Shown piece after piece: positions 62,104-64,000 of a stretch of DNA of 64,000 nt. The translations under genes and the position numbers were made by a program. The stretch's first letter is position 1. Each line of letters opens with the position of its first letter. Source of the DNA: Massilia sp. NR 4-1. Its GTDB lineage: Bacteria; Pseudomonadota; Gammaproteobacteria; Burkholderiales; Burkholderiaceae_D. Where the stretch lies: NCBI RefSeq assembly GCF_001191005.1, contig NZ_CP012201.1, forward strand, positions 1,984,001-2,048,000, in the 5' to 3' direction. The notes under the pieces were generated by a model. It worked only from the letters and a program-made list of their open reading frames with translations, was not told the origin of the DNA and searched no databases.

Positions 62104-62631
62104 TTAACAGCCGTTGGTGACCTGCGCCACCGTAGGCGTCCCCGTTGCCGTTGCCGGCGAGGTGTAGCTGCCATAGCAAGTCAGCCCCTTCGGCGAATTC
62201 GCGACGCTGTTGGGGATGAAGGCCACGGTCGTGGCGCTGGTTGCCGGGCTGTTTGCCGTGGCGGCGCTGCCGGCGGCGATGATCGTGTAATCCGTCGCGG
62301 TGATGCCGGCCACGTTCAGGAAATTGGAATCGGCCTGCGGATAACCGGTATTCGTCCCGCCCACCGTTGCCATGGTGACGGTGGTCCCCTCCACCGTGTA
62401 CGTGGCCGCCGGCGTCAGCAGATAGCGGCCGCGCAGCATGGCCGACGAGGACTGCACGGCACCACGTGCCGCGCTCAGGCTGGCGATACGGGCGTCGCCC
62501 CCCATATCGATGAAACGCGGCAGTGCGGTGGCCGCAAGAATGCCCAGGATCACAATCACAACGATCAATTCAATCAAGGTGAAACCCGCCTGGCCCTGCT
62601 TCTGAATCGCGCTCATTGCCTGTTTATTCAT
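62104..62631 (-). CDS. mshA: Major MSHA-type pilin
   Basis: A 175-residue type IV pilin. The leader MNKQAMSAIQKQGQAG is followed by FTLIELIVVIVILGILAATA, with Glu at +5, and the C-terminal region contains a Cys pair (the last residue is Cys) that could form the D-loop disulfide. AGGAGAA sits just before the ATG at 62631. It follows mshF and ends 6 bases from convergent mshP. Confidence 0.88.
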   Translation of the reverse strand: MNKQAMSAIQKQGQAGFTLIELIVVIVILGILAATALPRFIDMGGDARIASLSAARGAVQSSSAMLRGRYLLTPAATYTVEGTTVTMATVGGTNTGYPQADSNFLNVAGITATDYTIIAAGSAATANSPATSATTVAFIPNSVANSPKGLTCYGSYTSPATATGTPTVAQVTNGC

Positions 62632-62699
62632 TGCTTTCTCCTAAAAACATCCCATAACAGAAATTGCACAGAGGATACAGAAACGTACCACAAACGTCA

Positions 62700-63236
62700 T
62701 CAGTTATCTAGGACTTGTTCCAAAGAAAGGCCATCAATACCGCCCACTACACCGGCAGGCGCTGCTTCTTTGCCAACAGCGCTACCCTGCAACACAATCC
62801 TGAACCGTAACGGAGCTGCGCTGCCCGAACCGAACAAGCCGCCCTGACGCGGCATATAGACCAGAACTTTTTCCGCCGGGTCGAAATACCAGCTGCCTTT
62901 CAGCAGACGATCGGACCGCACCTCGGACAGTTCGCCGGCATAGTTCGGCGGCGGCCGAGCCAGCCACAGCATAGGGTTCTGCAGAGTGAAAGCTGGTAAT
63001 TCCCGTTCGCGGCCCTTGTAGCGCCATTCTGCCGATCTCGCTTGCAGCGTGGCGCGCAACTGGGCCAGCACCTGCGCCACCGCCACCCGCTCCGCCTCGT
63101 CCTGATAAAACAGCACCCTTTGCAAAAACACCGCGGACAGAATGGCGATCACGGCCAGCACCACACCCAGCTCAAACAGACTGAAACCCCGTTGCGCGGC
63201 GGCGACAGCCTGCCCGTCCGCGCGCCTCGCTTTCAT
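62700..63236 (-). CDS. mshF: Pilin-like protein MshF
   Basis: A 178-residue protein with a long leader and pilin-like helix (RGFSLFELGVVLAVIAILSA) including Glu at +5. The C-terminal part has the family pattern AEWRYKGRERELP and YFDPAEKVLVYMPR. It overlaps mshG by four bases and is followed by mshA. The ATG at 63236 is the start; the overlapping TGA belongs to mshG. Confidence 0.83.
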   Translation of the reverse strand: MKARRADGQAVAAAQRGFSLFELGVVLAVIAILSAVFLQRVLFYQDEAERVAVAQVLAQLRATLQARSAEWRYKGRERELPAFTLQNPMLWLARPPPNYAGELSEVRSDRLLKGSWYFDPAEKVLVYMPRQGGLFGSGSAAPLRFRIVLQGSAVGKEAAPAGVVGGIDGLSLEQVLDN

Positions 63237-64000
63237 TTGTGCAGGGCCGCCTTGCCCAAATCCCAGATCGGCAGGAAGATGCCGAGCGCCAGCACCAGCA
63301 CCATGATGCCCAGCGCAACGATCAGGATCGGTTCAATCTGCGCCGACAGCGTCTTCAGTTCGTAATCGACCTCGCGCTCGTACATTTGCGCAATCTCGTC
63401 CATCAGCTCATCGAGCGAGCCGGACTCCTCGCCGACGGCGATCATTTGCAGCACCACAGGGGTGAATACATTCGCCGCCGACGCCGTGCGCAGGATGCTT
63501 TCGCCGCGTTCCACGCCGTCGCGCATCTGCTCGACGCGCGCGCTCAGATAGCTGTTGTCGACCGTCTGCGCCACCACCGTCAGCGCCTGCACGATCGGCA
63601 CGCCGCTGCGGCTGGACAGGGCAAAGCTGCGCGCAAAGCGCGCCAGCGTGGCTTTACGGATAATCTTGCCGGCAATCGGCAGATCGAGCTTGAATTTGTC
63701 CCACTTGTAGCGGCCCTGGGCCGTGCGCACATAGCGGGTGAAGGCGACGATACCGCCCGCCAGCAGGCCCGCCAGCAACGGCCAGTACTGCACCGTGAAA
63801 TTCGATGTCGCCAGCAGGATGCGCGTCATCAGCGGCAGTTCGGCGTTGAAACCGGCGAAGACTTTGGCAAAGGCGGGAATCACGAACATATTCACCACCG
63901 TCATCGCCGCGATGATGGCGACCACCACGAAGGTCGGATAGCGCAGCGCGGTCTTGACCCGCTCGCGCATATCGCGGTCGAATTCCATATGGTCGAACAG
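63233..64000 (-). CDS. mshG: Type II/IV pilus inner-membrane protein MshG, 3' part
   Basis: The C-terminal portion (about 256 codons) of a GspF/PilC-type platform protein; the gene runs past the right edge. Typical segments are LFDHMEFDRDM (first part at the edge), FARSFALSSRSGVPIVQALT and AVGEESGSLDELMDEIAQ, with hydrophobic helices near residues 25, 70 and the C-terminus. It precedes mshF-mshA on the minus strand; mshE would be expected upstream, outside the window. Confidence 0.93.
   Translation of the reverse strand: MFDHMEFDRDMRERVKTALRYPTFVVVAIIAAMTVVNMFVIPAFAKVFAGFNAELPLMTRILLATSNFTVQYWPLLAGLLAGGIVAFTRYVRTAQGRYKWDKFKLDLPIAGKIIRKATLARFARSFALSSRSGVPIVQALTVVAQTVDNSYLSARVEQMRDGVERGESILRTASAANVFTPVVLQMIAVGEESGSLDELMDEIAQMYEREVDYELKTLSAQIEPILIVALGIMVLVLALGIFLPIWDLGKAALHK

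Overview
The window is a 64 kb piece of a GC-rich betaproteobacterial chromosome. Gene content and order (prfB-lysS, mfd-serB, phaC/phaR, rluD-bamD, an MSHA-type pilus locus) fit Oxalobacteraceae of the Massilia/Telluria/Duganella group. That placement is inference from protein character, not from a search. I see no rRNA, tRNA, CRISPR array, transposase or integrase. No gene-free stretch exceeds 300 bases; the longest gaps (about 200-225 bases) lie at 4927-5127, 24902-25125, 37822-38030, 40686-40893 and 41452-41676.

Layout. 1-3.4 kb: translation operon prfB (with its programmed +1 frameshift), a HAD phosphatase and lysS. 3.5-8.4 kb: ppnN nucleosidase, a POT peptide transporter and glpD. 8.4-14.5 kb: a LysR regulator facing a short-chain reductase/LysE pair, then an operon of an OPT oligopeptide transporter and an exported amidohydrolase. 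14.7-18.1 kb: penicillin-binding protein 1a and an ABC-type binding protein.

18.1-23.0 kb is an AT-richer accessory block of ten small, same-strand genes: a 74-aa protein with a NADAR enzyme, DinB, YnfA, a DUF6713-like membrane protein and several orphans. A degenerate motif around GGCCAACAGCAGACA recurs in its spacers. It looks like a run of laterally acquired small genes without a recombinase.

23.1-36.4 kb: chemoreceptor, 5'-nucleotidase, mfd, serB; then a TetR-alpha/beta hydrolase-TonB receptor unit with matching palindromes at the regulator and inside the promoter of the hydrolase-receptor pair; a CoA-transferase; GFA and small membrane proteins. 36.4-50.3 kb: di-haem cytochrome, PLP lyase, rimO, phaR/phaC (with candidate operators and a terminator hairpin ahead of phaR), pgeF, rluD, bamD, yaaA, a PIN protein, a methionine-type aminotransferase and a degenerate HD-GYP protein.

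50.3-64 kb: MSHA-like type IV pilus locus. The assembly genes mshI-I2-J-K-L-M-N and mshG-F-A are on the minus strand. A plus-strand block mshQ-C-D-O-P is inserted between them, with mshQ first instead of last. mshE is not in the window and may lie beyond its right end.

Four copies of a long near-perfect palindrome (core GTCCGTGTCCGATTTTGGGG) sit only in intergenic spaces and form a dispersed repeat family.
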